Positions 1 to 5,669 of a stretch of DNA of 19,121 bases are shown in pieces. Below the pieces are notes generated by a model. The model was not told where the DNA came from. It saw only the letters and a list, made by a program, of their open reading frames with translations, and ran no database searches. Origin of the DNA: JANWHF01 sp036276235 (GTDB taxonomy: Bacteria > Planctomycetota > Phycisphaerae > Tepidisphaerales > Tepidisphaeraceae); NCBI GenBank assembly GCA_036276235.1, contig DATBDZ010000144.1:1-19121 (forward strand). The letters run 5' to 3'. The number at the start of each line of letters is the position of its first letter. The stretch's first letter is position 1. The translations under genes were made by a program, and so were the position numbers.

Positions 1-77
1 CGTTAGCGCTAGCGCATCGGATCGCGGAGTATCTCGGCGTTTTGCCTCGCGATGTTTCGGCTAGTCGAGCTGGCTGA
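1..77 (+). CDS. C-terminal end of a probable helix-turn-helix protein (partial)
   Basis: An open frame enters from the left edge (codons begin at position 3) and stops at TGA 75-77. The 24 visible residues include AHRIAEYLGVLPRDV, which resembles the last helix of an XRE/Cro-type HTH domain, where a pattern such as 'IAxxLGVxPxDL' is common. The gene ends 38 bases before the next start, so it may be cotranscribed with it. Only the tail is present, so the identity is tentative; it could equally be the end of another small DNA-binding phage protein. Confidence 0.45.
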   Translation, partial: LALAHRIAEYLGVLPRDVSASRAG

Positions 78-115
78 TTGGACGACCGACGCTGCAAAAC
101 CGGAGGAGCATTTTA

Positions 116-445
116 ATGTCATTTTCTAGCCCCAAGTACAAAATCACGCGCGGCACCAAAGGCTGGCAGAAGCGAATCCGCGGTCAAGTTGAATGGATTG
201 CCAGTTTCAAGGAAGCCCCGACGCCGGCGGACGTAGATCGGATTTACGAGGAACGTCTGGCGTTGCCGGATGGCGATCCCCGCAAGATTCGATTGAGCAA
301 GCCGAAACAGGGCGTCAATTACGAACTGGAGGCGGTCGCAAAATTCCTCGAGCGCACGCTGGCCCGGATCGATGCGCTGGAGACGAAGGTCATGGAGCTA
401 CAGAAAGACGTGCGGGATGTGCAGCGCGTGAAGTGGGATCGATGA
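116..445 (+). CDS. Hypothetical protein with C-terminal coiled coil
   Basis: This 109-residue protein is not one I recognise. The start is well supported by a GGAGG Shine-Dalgarno at 102-106, nine bases before the ATG. The first half is basic and contains ITRGTKGWQKRIRGQ. Residues about 70-109 have heptad-like spacing of Leu, Ile and Val with many charged residues (LERTLARIDALETKVMELQ), so a short coiled coil and oligomerisation are likely. It sits at the left of the prophage genes, between an HTH-like protein and the small terminase candidate. No catalytic motif is visible. Confidence 0.7.
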   Translation: MSFSSPKYKITRGTKGWQKRIRGQVEWIASFKEAPTPADVDRIYEERLALPDGDPRKIRLSKPKQGVNYELEAVAKFLERTLARIDALETKVMELQKDVRDVQRVKWDR

Positions 446-612
446 TTTCGGCGACCGATGTCAGCGAGCGGGCAGAGGCATCGTAGCAAAAATATGTTAA
501 CTTGGGTCCTTCCCGGACCCGCTCCCGCCCGCCGTTAGTTTTATGTCGCCGTTCCTGCGAAATCTCAAAAAATTAATTCAGGTCCGCAGGTCCGCACGAA
601 TCGAGAAAAACT
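446..612. promoter_or_regulatory. Intergenic control region with repeated GGTCC cores
   Basis: This 167-base gap separates the coiled-coil gene from the small terminase candidate. It holds a GGGTCC/GGACCC inverted repeat at 504-520 with a 5-base spacer, and a perfect tandem 8-mer CAGGTCCG at 579-586 and 587-594. The GGTCC core therefore occurs four times, one of them inverted, in about 90 bases. A short AT-rich run lies at 565-578. The inverted repeat is not followed by a T run, so it is not an ordinary terminator. An operator or protein-binding site, including a terminase recognition site, is possible but unproven. Confidence 0.35.
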
Positions 613-1140
613 ATGATCTCAAGTCGCAGACAACTGGCCGTCGCGATCGGTCGTGACGAGAAATCGATCCGCAAGTGGCTGGCCGACGATCGCTGGCCCT
701 TCTCGCGCACCGGCCCTTGGGATCAATCCCTCCTCCCCAAAATCCTCGCCTGGGCGACTTCCACGCTCGCGCCAAACCCCGCCGCCGAAGCTCCCACGCC
801 GCACTCCACTGAACTTACTCCGGAACGCCAACTCAAAGTCGCCATCGGTTTCGAGAAGCTCCAGGCCCTCAAATCCGCCAACGAAGCCCGCCGCGGCGAG
901 GTCCATTCTGTCGCCGAGTGCCATCGGCAGCAGCTCCGCCGCATCACCGAAACAAGGGACCGCTTCATCCTGCTGCCTGATACGCTGCCGTGCGACAACG
1001 ACCTTAAGGAAATCATCCGCGCTCGCATCATCGAATTGCTCCGCTGGCTCGCCGGCGATCTGCCAATCCCCGCATGGGCAAATCCCGAGCTGCGGAAGCC
1101 GGCGACAGTTAAACGCCGTCGCCGTCGAAAGGGCAAATGA
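613..1140 (+). CDS. Putative phage terminase small subunit (Nu1-like) with N-terminal HTH
   Basis: The 175-residue protein starts with a helix-turn-helix (residues 5-30, RQLAVAIGRDEKSIRKWLAD followed by WPFSR). It continues with a Pro/Ala linker (52-70) and a charged helical region (70-115) containing EARRGEVHSVAECHRQQLRR. It ends in a basic tail RRRRRRKGK. The order of winged HTH, linker, a helix with a 'GE(L/V)..v.e' motif and an 'LP' segment matches Nu1-type small terminases, which recognise phage DNA for packaging. No large terminase follows, which weakens the call; a plain DNA-binding regulator is the alternative. Its stop overlaps the next start (ATGA), so the two are translationally coupled. 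Confidence 0.5.
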   Translation: MISSRRQLAVAIGRDEKSIRKWLADDRWPFSRTGPWDQSLLPKILAWATSTLAPNPAAEAPTPHSTELTPERQLKVAIGFEKLQALKSANEARRGEVHSVAECHRQQLRRITETRDRFILLPDTLPCDNDLKEIIRARIIELLRWLAGDLPIPAWANPELRKPATVKRRRRRKGK

Positions 1141-1562
1141 AGCTCGATGCCGATCCGGCCGTCAACGCGCTGCGCCGCTCCTGCAGCCGCTGTGGCGATC
1201 GTTATCCACGCTTCTACTTTTCGAGTTGCGGGCAATGCTGGGATTGCTTCGACCCTCCCCGCCAGCGCCTCGACGAACCGCGCGGCGACGGCAAACCCGT
1301 GCGGAAAGAGCGGGCGGAATGTGCGATCTTCACTGAATTCGAGCAACACTATGAAGCGTTTCGCCGTACGCTTTCGGATCGGCAAAGCGACGTGTTCACC
1401 AAGCTGTATGGTGAACAAAAAACACAATCAGCGATCGCAGAGGCGTTGGGCATTTCTCAGGCGCGTGTCGGCCAGATCATCGACAGCATCCGCAAGCGGC
1501 TCAAGCTCGCATGCCTGCGCGAGTTGCCATACCCATACGATCGGCGCGACGACCCCTTATAA
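1137..1562 (+). CDS. Zinc-ribbon plus sigma-70 region 4-like HTH regulator
   Basis: The 141-residue protein has five N-terminal cysteines arranged CxxC (16,19) and CxxCxxC (31,34,37), consistent with a small zinc ribbon. The C-terminal half (residues 78-123) has the sigma-70 region 4 pattern: LSDRQSDVF, then QSAIAEALGISQARVGQII as the helix-turn-helix, then a basic IRKRLK helix. No sigma region 2 is present, so it is not a complete sigma factor. The likely role is DNA binding, for instance as a late-gene activator or packaging partner. It overlaps the preceding gene by four bases (ATGA). The combination of zinc ribbon and region 4 is uncommon in known phage regulators I can name. Confidence 0.7.
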   Translation: MKLDADPAVNALRRSCSRCGDRYPRFYFSSCGQCWDCFDPPRQRLDEPRGDGKPVRKERAECAIFTEFEQHYEAFRRTLSDRQSDVFTKLYGEQKTQSAIAEALGISQARVGQIIDSIRKRLKLACLRELPYPYDRRDDPL

Positions 1563-1699
1563 CTTTTTCCGTGGGGCCAGGACTGATGCTACAGTCATTC
1601 CAGACAAATCGGCCGCGATAACCGCTCGCCTCCCCAGGCCACGCCCGCGATCGCCACAGATCGATTCATCCGAGGGAAGATCATCCACAAGGAATCCGC

Positions 1700-2215
1700 A
1701 TGCCTCCCGATCCAGTTGCAGAGGTTCAGAAGCAATTACACCAGCTCCAGGCGGCTGGCCTAACAAAGTTTGCCGCCCTCGAATCGATATTTGAGAAGGA
1801 CCCTGCCCTGCGCGCCGCCTACCAGCGTAAGGTCCGCTCCGATCCGAAGGCGCTGGACGATGCGATCAAAAGTGAGCTCGCGCGCCGAGTCGCGGCGGAA
1901 ATGTCCCTGAACCCCGCGCTATCGAGGTTCGACGCGGTTTTTAACTGTCTGCGGCGGGATCCGGAAATGAAAGCCAGATTCATCGAAGCATCAAACCGCC
2001 CGACGGCGGCGACGTCGGCGGCTGCCGCGCCGATGTCATTGCGAGACGCCCGCCTGGTCGATGAACAGGTCCGCTCAAAAGCCGAGGCATTGAAAGCGTC
2101 GCGCGGTTGGCCCCACGAAAAAGCGGTCGTGGCCGTTTTTGCCAGCGATGAAGAATTGCATCAACTCTTCCTCGAGGCCCACAAGCAGCACCCTGCGGCG
2201 CTCCGCCGTCGATGA
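1700..2215 (+). CDS. Hypothetical helical protein with three internal repeats
   Basis: This 171-residue protein is not recognised. Three segments share a pattern of aromatic/Ala, Val-Phe, acidic-Pro and a terminal Phe/Tyr: residues 20-45 (ALESIFEKDPALRAAY), 71-97 (DAVFNCLRRDPEMKARF) and 136-161 (AVVAVFASDEELHQLF). Similar 'A..v...dPeL...Y' helices occur in phage scaffold and protease-associated proteins of the Mu gpI type, so a head-assembly or scaffold role is possible but speculative. An Ala/Thr-rich linker lies at 100-112. The start has an AAGGA Shine-Dalgarno at about 1689-1693. The next gene follows after 54 bases. Confidence 0.65.
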   Translation: MPPDPVAEVQKQLHQLQAAGLTKFAALESIFEKDPALRAAYQRKVRSDPKALDDAIKSELARRVAAEMSLNPALSRFDAVFNCLRRDPEMKARFIEASNRPTAATSAAAAPMSLRDARLVDEQVRSKAEALKASRGWPHEKAVVAVFASDEELHQLFLEAHKQHPAALRRR

Positions 2216-2269
2216 CGGGAAGTACTCAGGGGAGAGGCAGGGTGAGGGGAACATTCAGGAAGGATTCAA

Positions 2270-3046
2270 ATGTCACTTATCGAAAAAGTCCGAAGCAACG
2301 CCGTCGATCGCGAGCTGGAAATCCGCAAGAGCTACGTCCGCACGATCGCGGAGCACGCGGCCGGCCGGATCCCGGAAAGCGATGCCGCGCGGGACATCGC
2401 AAGCATGGCGGCCAATCTGCCGGGCCACGATGCCGATCGCATCGACGGCGAAGTTCAAGTTGCAAAGGAACTCTGGGATTTGATCGGTCAGGTTGCCGCC
2501 ACCGCTGGCTATGAGACAGAGCACGCCGCTGTAGTGAAGAGTTGGGGCGAGCGCGATAAAGCCCTCAAGACTCAGCTCAAGGAAATCGAAGGTCTCATCG
2601 ACGAAAATTGGATGAAGAAGAACAACAGCCAGGGGCGAGCCTCCGACATCAACCGCAAGCGCGGCCGGCTCAGATTTTTGCTACAGAACAACCGGGAGAT
2701 TTTTGACGCCGTTGCCGCGATCCTCGAGCCGTCCCTCGTTTCGATCGCTCAGCAGCTCGTCACCCCGCGCGTTTGCCCGCCGCCTGCTGAGGCACCCTAC
2801 GTATCACGCGAGGAGCGAATTTCGCAAGAGAACCCCTCATGGTCCGAGGCTCAGGTTCGGGAAAACCTCCGCAATGGCCATCGCCCGCACGTCCCGATCA
2901 TCGAGCCGACACCGCAGCCGCGCACTCCGGAGCCCACCCCAGAAGCGCTGGAGGAAGAGCCGGCCCCGATCGACCCGCCGGTTCTGGCGCCAGAACCCGT
3001 GGCGGCAGAACGTGAAACAAGCAAACGCCGGAGTCGGCAGAAATAG
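2270..3046 (+). CDS. Hypothetical coiled-coil protein with proline-rich tail
   Basis: The 258-residue protein is mostly helical and charged in residues 1-155, with a likely coiled coil around 95-125 (DKALKTQLKEIEGLIDENW). Residues 180-205 contain SREERISQENPSWSEAQVR, a motif-like stretch I cannot assign. Residues 210-258 form a Pro/Glu-rich tail ending in a basic KRRSRQK patch, suggesting a flexible extension. An AGGA Shine-Dalgarno precedes the ATG (about 2259-2262). It lies just before a hairpin-rich gap and a strong terminator, so it is the last gene of the first transcription unit. Scaffold or minor structural protein is possible. Confidence 0.65.
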   Translation: MSLIEKVRSNAVDRELEIRKSYVRTIAEHAAGRIPESDAARDIASMAANLPGHDADRIDGEVQVAKELWDLIGQVAATAGYETEHAAVVKSWGERDKALKTQLKEIEGLIDENWMKKNNSQGRASDINRKRGRLRFLLQNNREIFDAVAAILEPSLVSIAQQLVTPRVCPPPAEAPYVSREERISQENPSWSEAQVRENLRNGHRPHVPIIEPTPQPRTPEPTPEALEEEPAPIDPPVLAPEPVAAERETSKRRSRQK

Positions 3047-3191
3047 CGCTTGGTAGCGTGGGGTGTTGGCGACGGCAGGGCATGCCGTCGCCAGCCTTTG
3101 CAGCAACGCTGACGATGCAAAGCAGTTTCGATCACGGAACTGTTTAAGGCGCGTCGACGTCAGCGGGCCGGTGTCAGAACCGGTTGCCTGA
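3047..3191 (+). ncRNA. Hairpin-rich intergenic segment, possible structured RNA
   Basis: No gene is visible here. The segment contains a perfect 10-bp hairpin at 3068-3092 (stem GGCGACGGCA, 5-base loop, extendable by T3067-A3093) and a TTTGCA/TGCAAA inverted pair at 3097-3121. It also contains a CCGGT/ACCGG pair at 3168-3183, directly followed by the terminator at 3192. Several helices in a row upstream of a terminator could be the 3' untranslated region of the preceding mRNA, a processed small RNA, or an attenuator controlling the tail genes. No known RNA family is recognised. Confidence 0.3.
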
Positions 3192-3226
3192 GCCGGGCGC
3201 ATGCACGTGATGCGCCCGGCTTTTTT
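3192..3226 (+). terminator. Strong rho-independent terminator
   Basis: A perfect 11-bp stem (GCCGGGCGCAT paired with ATGCGCCCGGC) with a 7-base loop is followed by six T residues. This is a textbook intrinsic terminator on the + strand. It separates the genes ending at 3046 from the tail run beginning at 3254. The tail genes therefore need either readthrough, antitermination or their own promoter. Confidence 0.88.
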
Positions 3227-3253
3227 ATCGGGAAGGTTTTTCAGGAGCTTCAA

Positions 3254-3691
3254 ATGCCACGAATTGTCCGATACGCCCCGACGATCATCTCCGTCCCACC
3301 CGGCGACGGCTGGACCACGCTCATTGACGACTCGACCGCCAGCACCGCGATCAACACTTTATCCGTTCGGGTAGACGCGCCCGCCGACGCCATGGTTGAC
3401 CTGCAATTGCAGGGGAATTGGTTCTCCGGCGAAGCCCTCATGGTGGCGCGGGACCGTGACGGCCTCCTGCAAAGCCTGATGGCTCACAGCGAACCACCGG
3501 GCAGTGTCATGGCCAAGATTTATGCGCTGCCGATTCGGCCCGGATGCTTCGCCCTGTTCGGCATCACGGAGCTGTGGCTGTTTCGCTACGTCCTTCAGGC
3601 CCGCCTCCTTCCCGTGCGTCAGGGAGATACCCTCGTCGGATCACGCAACGTTTCAGTGCAGGGCGCCGCCGTTCTCAACCAAGTCTTTTGA
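3254..3691 (+). CDS. Hypothetical phage structural-type protein
   Basis: This 145-residue protein has alternating hydrophobic strands and little charge, suggesting a beta-rich fold (IISVPPGDGWTTLIDD and ALPIRPGCFALFGITELWLF). I do not recognise a family. The start has an AGGAG Shine-Dalgarno at 3242-3246. It is the first gene after the terminator, and the next gene starts 14 bases after its stop, so it belongs to the tail-region operon. A role as a head-tail connector, tail tube or minor tail protein would fit the position, but nothing in the sequence settles it. Confidence 0.65.
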   Translation: MPRIVRYAPTIISVPPGDGWTTLIDDSTASTAINTLSVRVDAPADAMVDLQLQGNWFSGEALMVARDRDGLLQSLMAHSEPPGSVMAKIYALPIRPGCFALFGITELWLFRYVLQARLLPVRQGDTLVGSRNVSVQGAAVLNQVF

Positions 3692-3705
3692 GCCAAAGGC
3701 GAAAA

Positions 3706-4218
3706 ATGATCACCGACCTCGAATTCACACAAGACCGCCCCGGCTATGTGGCGCTGCGCTTCGCGTCCGATCTGAGCGGCGCCACGTTCTACGTCTATCG
3801 CGACGGCCAGCTCCTGCGCACCACCACCGCCAACCATTTCTCCTGTCGCATTGATCCGGACACGGCCCCTGTATTCGAAGTGTTCGACGATCCGAGCACC
3901 GCCCCGGCCGCGCTCCCCCGCTCGCTCCTGCTCTTCTGGTACCGCAGCGACGCCACCGATTACTACCGGATCGATCAATACGACGGCTCCGCGTGGAACT
4001 TTGTCACCCGGATCCCAGACGACGGCCGCAGCACTTATCTGTGGACTTCACCCAATCAGCCCGATGGCCAGGTGGCTCAGTTTCGCATCGTCCCTGTCGG
4101 CACCAACGGCAACGAAGGCACGCCAACCACGATCGCACGCCTCATCGTTGCGCATCCGCTGCCGCCTCAAGTTTCCTACAGCTACGACGCGGGAACGGGG
4201 AAAGTCACGATCGGTTGA
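3706..4218 (+). CDS. Fibronectin type III/Ig-like domain protein
   Basis: The ATG at 3706 is chosen because it follows an AAAGGCGAAAA ribosome-binding region and begins 14 bases after the previous stop; the frame stays open upstream but there overlaps the previous gene. The 170-residue product has beta-sandwich character: VALRFASDLSGATFYVYRDG near the N terminus is typical of a fibronectin-III strand pair. A second strand-rich part (VAQFRIVPVGTNGNEG) resembles the terminal strands of such a domain. Ig-like and FnIII domains are common decorations of phage tails and capsids, where they may bind host surface glycans. The exact location on the virion is unknown. Confidence 0.6.
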   Translation: MITDLEFTQDRPGYVALRFASDLSGATFYVYRDGQLLRTTTANHFSCRIDPDTAPVFEVFDDPSTAPAALPRSLLLFWYRSDATDYYRIDQYDGSAWNFVTRIPDDGRSTYLWTSPNQPDGQVAQFRIVPVGTNGNEGTPTTIARLIVAHPLPPQVSYSYDAGTGKVTIG

Positions 4219-4223
4219 ATCCA

Positions 4224-4802
4224 ATGCTCCGAATCACCCGACAAGGTCCCGACGTTGCCGACGCTTCGAAGCGCATGATCGACGCTGCCATCAAAGAGGC
4301 GGCGACGGCGACGATCGAACATTGGCATGAACACTTCATGCCTTTGCATTTCAACGAGCAAAGTTATGAGCGCTACGGCTACCAACTCCGCAAGGGACAA
4401 GACGAGCCGAACCTCGTCTACAGCGACGGCGGACGCGCGGTCCGCATGGGTAAGCACGGGCGGCTGATCAACAACCCGAAATATTTTTGGGCCAAATGGC
4501 GTCGGATGAAGACGAAAGACGCACTCGTCTACACCGGCGAATCGAAGCGCCGCGCCGAGCAATCGATCAAACTGTCATCCCAAAAACGCGGCGACGGCAG
4601 CATCCGCGCTTCGGGTGTGCTTGACTTACCGCGCTACTTTTACCAACAAAATAAATCCGTCGGCGCTCCCGACAAGGTGGACGAGCTGCTCCGCACCACG
4701 CGCGCCGAGGATCAGGAGCTGGGCGCGTTCTACGAACGTGCCGTCAGCCGGGCGCTGTCGTCGGCGTCCGCTCCCTCATCTTCAACGCTTCGCATCGCTT
4801 AA
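4224..4802 (+). CDS. Putative virion morphogenesis / tail-neck protein
   Basis: The start at 4224 lies five bases after the previous stop; the in-frame extension upstream overlaps that gene and is ignored. The 192-residue protein is basic. It has an N-terminal helix (AAIKEAATATIEHWHEHFMP) followed by SYERYGYQLRK, a motif style I associate with prophage proteins of the virion-morphogenesis or neck/tail-completion class. A Lys/Arg-rich middle (KYFWAKWRRMKTKDALVYTG) follows. The position, a few genes before the tail assembly chaperone and tape measure, suits a tail terminator or completion protein. The family assignment is by resemblance only. Confidence 0.5.
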   Translation: MLRITRQGPDVADASKRMIDAAIKEAATATIEHWHEHFMPLHFNEQSYERYGYQLRKGQDEPNLVYSDGGRAVRMGKHGRLINNPKYFWAKWRRMKTKDALVYTGESKRRAEQSIKLSSQKRGDGSIRASGVLDLPRYFYQQNKSVGAPDKVDELLRTTRAEDQELGAFYERAVSRALSSASAPSSSTLRIA

Positions 4803-4818
4803 CCCGGAAGGAAACCCA

Positions 4819-5604
4819 ATGGCCAAGCCGCTGCTCTATTTTCTGGTCGATCATCCCAAACAGATCGTGACTGCAAACGATGCCATTGATTGGGGTTTGG
4901 GCCACGTGTGTACGCCACGCTCCGCCGTCGAATGCACCCGCGATTCCAACGGCCCTGGCGGGCATGGCGGCGTAACAACCTCCATCGATTTTTCCGGCGG
5001 CAGATACAGGCCTGAAAAACAAACTTGGATCGCCGGCCCGGATGGCAAATGGTGGGTGGGCTACATCAACGACGAGCGCCCCGGCCCCGATGAGCTGGCG
5101 CGAAAGAAGATGTACCCCGGCCACGCCGTGGAGCTGCTCGACGGCAATGAATGGATCATCCCCACCGCCCTCGCCCTGGTCCCCACCGTCCAGATCACGC
5201 TGCCGGCGATCTACGGAATGCAGGACGGGCGCATCGTCAGCAAGATTCACCCGCGCTATCGCCGACTTTGTGAGCGGGCGTTTGACGCCTGGCTGGAATG
5301 GACAGGCAGCAAGGAGCCGAGCAAAAACGACGACGAATGGATTGCGCTGGCGATCGACGCGTTGGCGGTGAACTATCGCGTAGGACCAACGGAAGTCGCC
5401 GGCCTGCTGAATTTGATCGGCTCGGATGAAGTGCTGGCCATCATCCGCGCGTTGCTCGATATCAACGCAGTGCAGGCTTACACGAGAGAACAACTGGCAG
5501 CTTCCCAAAAAAAAACGCCGGAACAGGCAAAAGAATCCCCGTCACCAAAGAGCGATGCCTCTACGAACTCTGGCGTGGCGGCAAGCTCCCCGGCTACCGC
5601 CTGA
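4819..5604 (+). CDS. Tail assembly chaperone, short form (G-like)
   Basis: The ATG at 4819 has a strong GGAAGGA Shine-Dalgarno (4806-4812). The zero-frame product is 261 residues. Its C-terminal half is helical (DEWIALAIDALAVNYRVG and EVLAIIRALLDINAV) and ends in a low-complexity Ser/Pro/Ala tail. It lies directly upstream of the tape measure gene, where tailed phages keep the paired G/GT-type chaperones that load the tape measure and tube proteins. The run of nine A at 5507-5515 is in the expected place for the -1 slip that makes the longer form. The family is inferred from position and the slippery site; sequence similarity to known G proteins is not obvious by eye. Confidence 0.65.
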   Translation: MAKPLLYFLVDHPKQIVTANDAIDWGLGHVCTPRSAVECTRDSNGPGGHGGVTTSIDFSGGRYRPEKQTWIAGPDGKWWVGYINDERPGPDELARKKMYPGHAVELLDGNEWIIPTALALVPTVQITLPAIYGMQDGRIVSKIHPRYRRLCERAFDAWLEWTGSKEPSKNDDEWIALAIDALAVNYRVGPTEVAGLLNLIGSDEVLAIIRALLDINAVQAYTREQLAASQKKTPEQAKESPSPKSDASTNSGVAASSPATA

Positions 5605-5669
5605 CCTTCGCGGGGCTGACTTGGTTTTTAGAGGACGAACATGCCCGGACAAGTGAAATTTCTGGTTGA
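5514..5669 (+). CDS. -1 frameshift extension of the tail assembly chaperone (GT-like)
   Basis: The zero frame reads CAA AAA AAA ACG at the A run 5507-5515. A -1 slip on the two AAA codons (5509-5514) continues at AAC 5514 and runs 51 codons to TGA 5667-5669. The extension contains ERCLYELWRGGKLPGY and LTFAGLTWFLEDE: a varied, aromatic-containing sequence unlike the Ser/Pro/Ala-rich zero-frame tail. Third-position GC is about 70% (30 of 43 codons up to 5642) against about 62% (16 of 26) in the zero frame. The extension overlaps the tape measure start by 29 bases, as GT-type frames do. The fusion would be about 283 residues. A miscounted A homopolymer is the alternative. Confidence 0.6.
   Translation, partial: NAGTGKRIPVTKERCLYELWRGGKLPGYRLTFAGLTWFLEDEHARTSEISG

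Noticed and set aside
504..520. GGGTCC/GGACCC hairpin as a terminator
   Set aside because: No T run follows and the stem is only six pairs; it is kept only as part of the repeat cluster.
723..1427. 234-codon minus-strand open frame
   Set aside because: Antisense to the two coupled genes at 613-1562, which have clear domains on the + strand.
4744..5508. 254-codon minus-strand open frame
   Set aside because: Shadow of the tail assembly chaperone gene, no ribosome binding site and no recognisable domain.
5426..5656. +1 frame across the A run as the frameshift product
   Set aside because: The +1 translation is Arg/Pro-rich and looks random, whereas the -1 frame is coherent and overlaps the tape measure start in the expected way.
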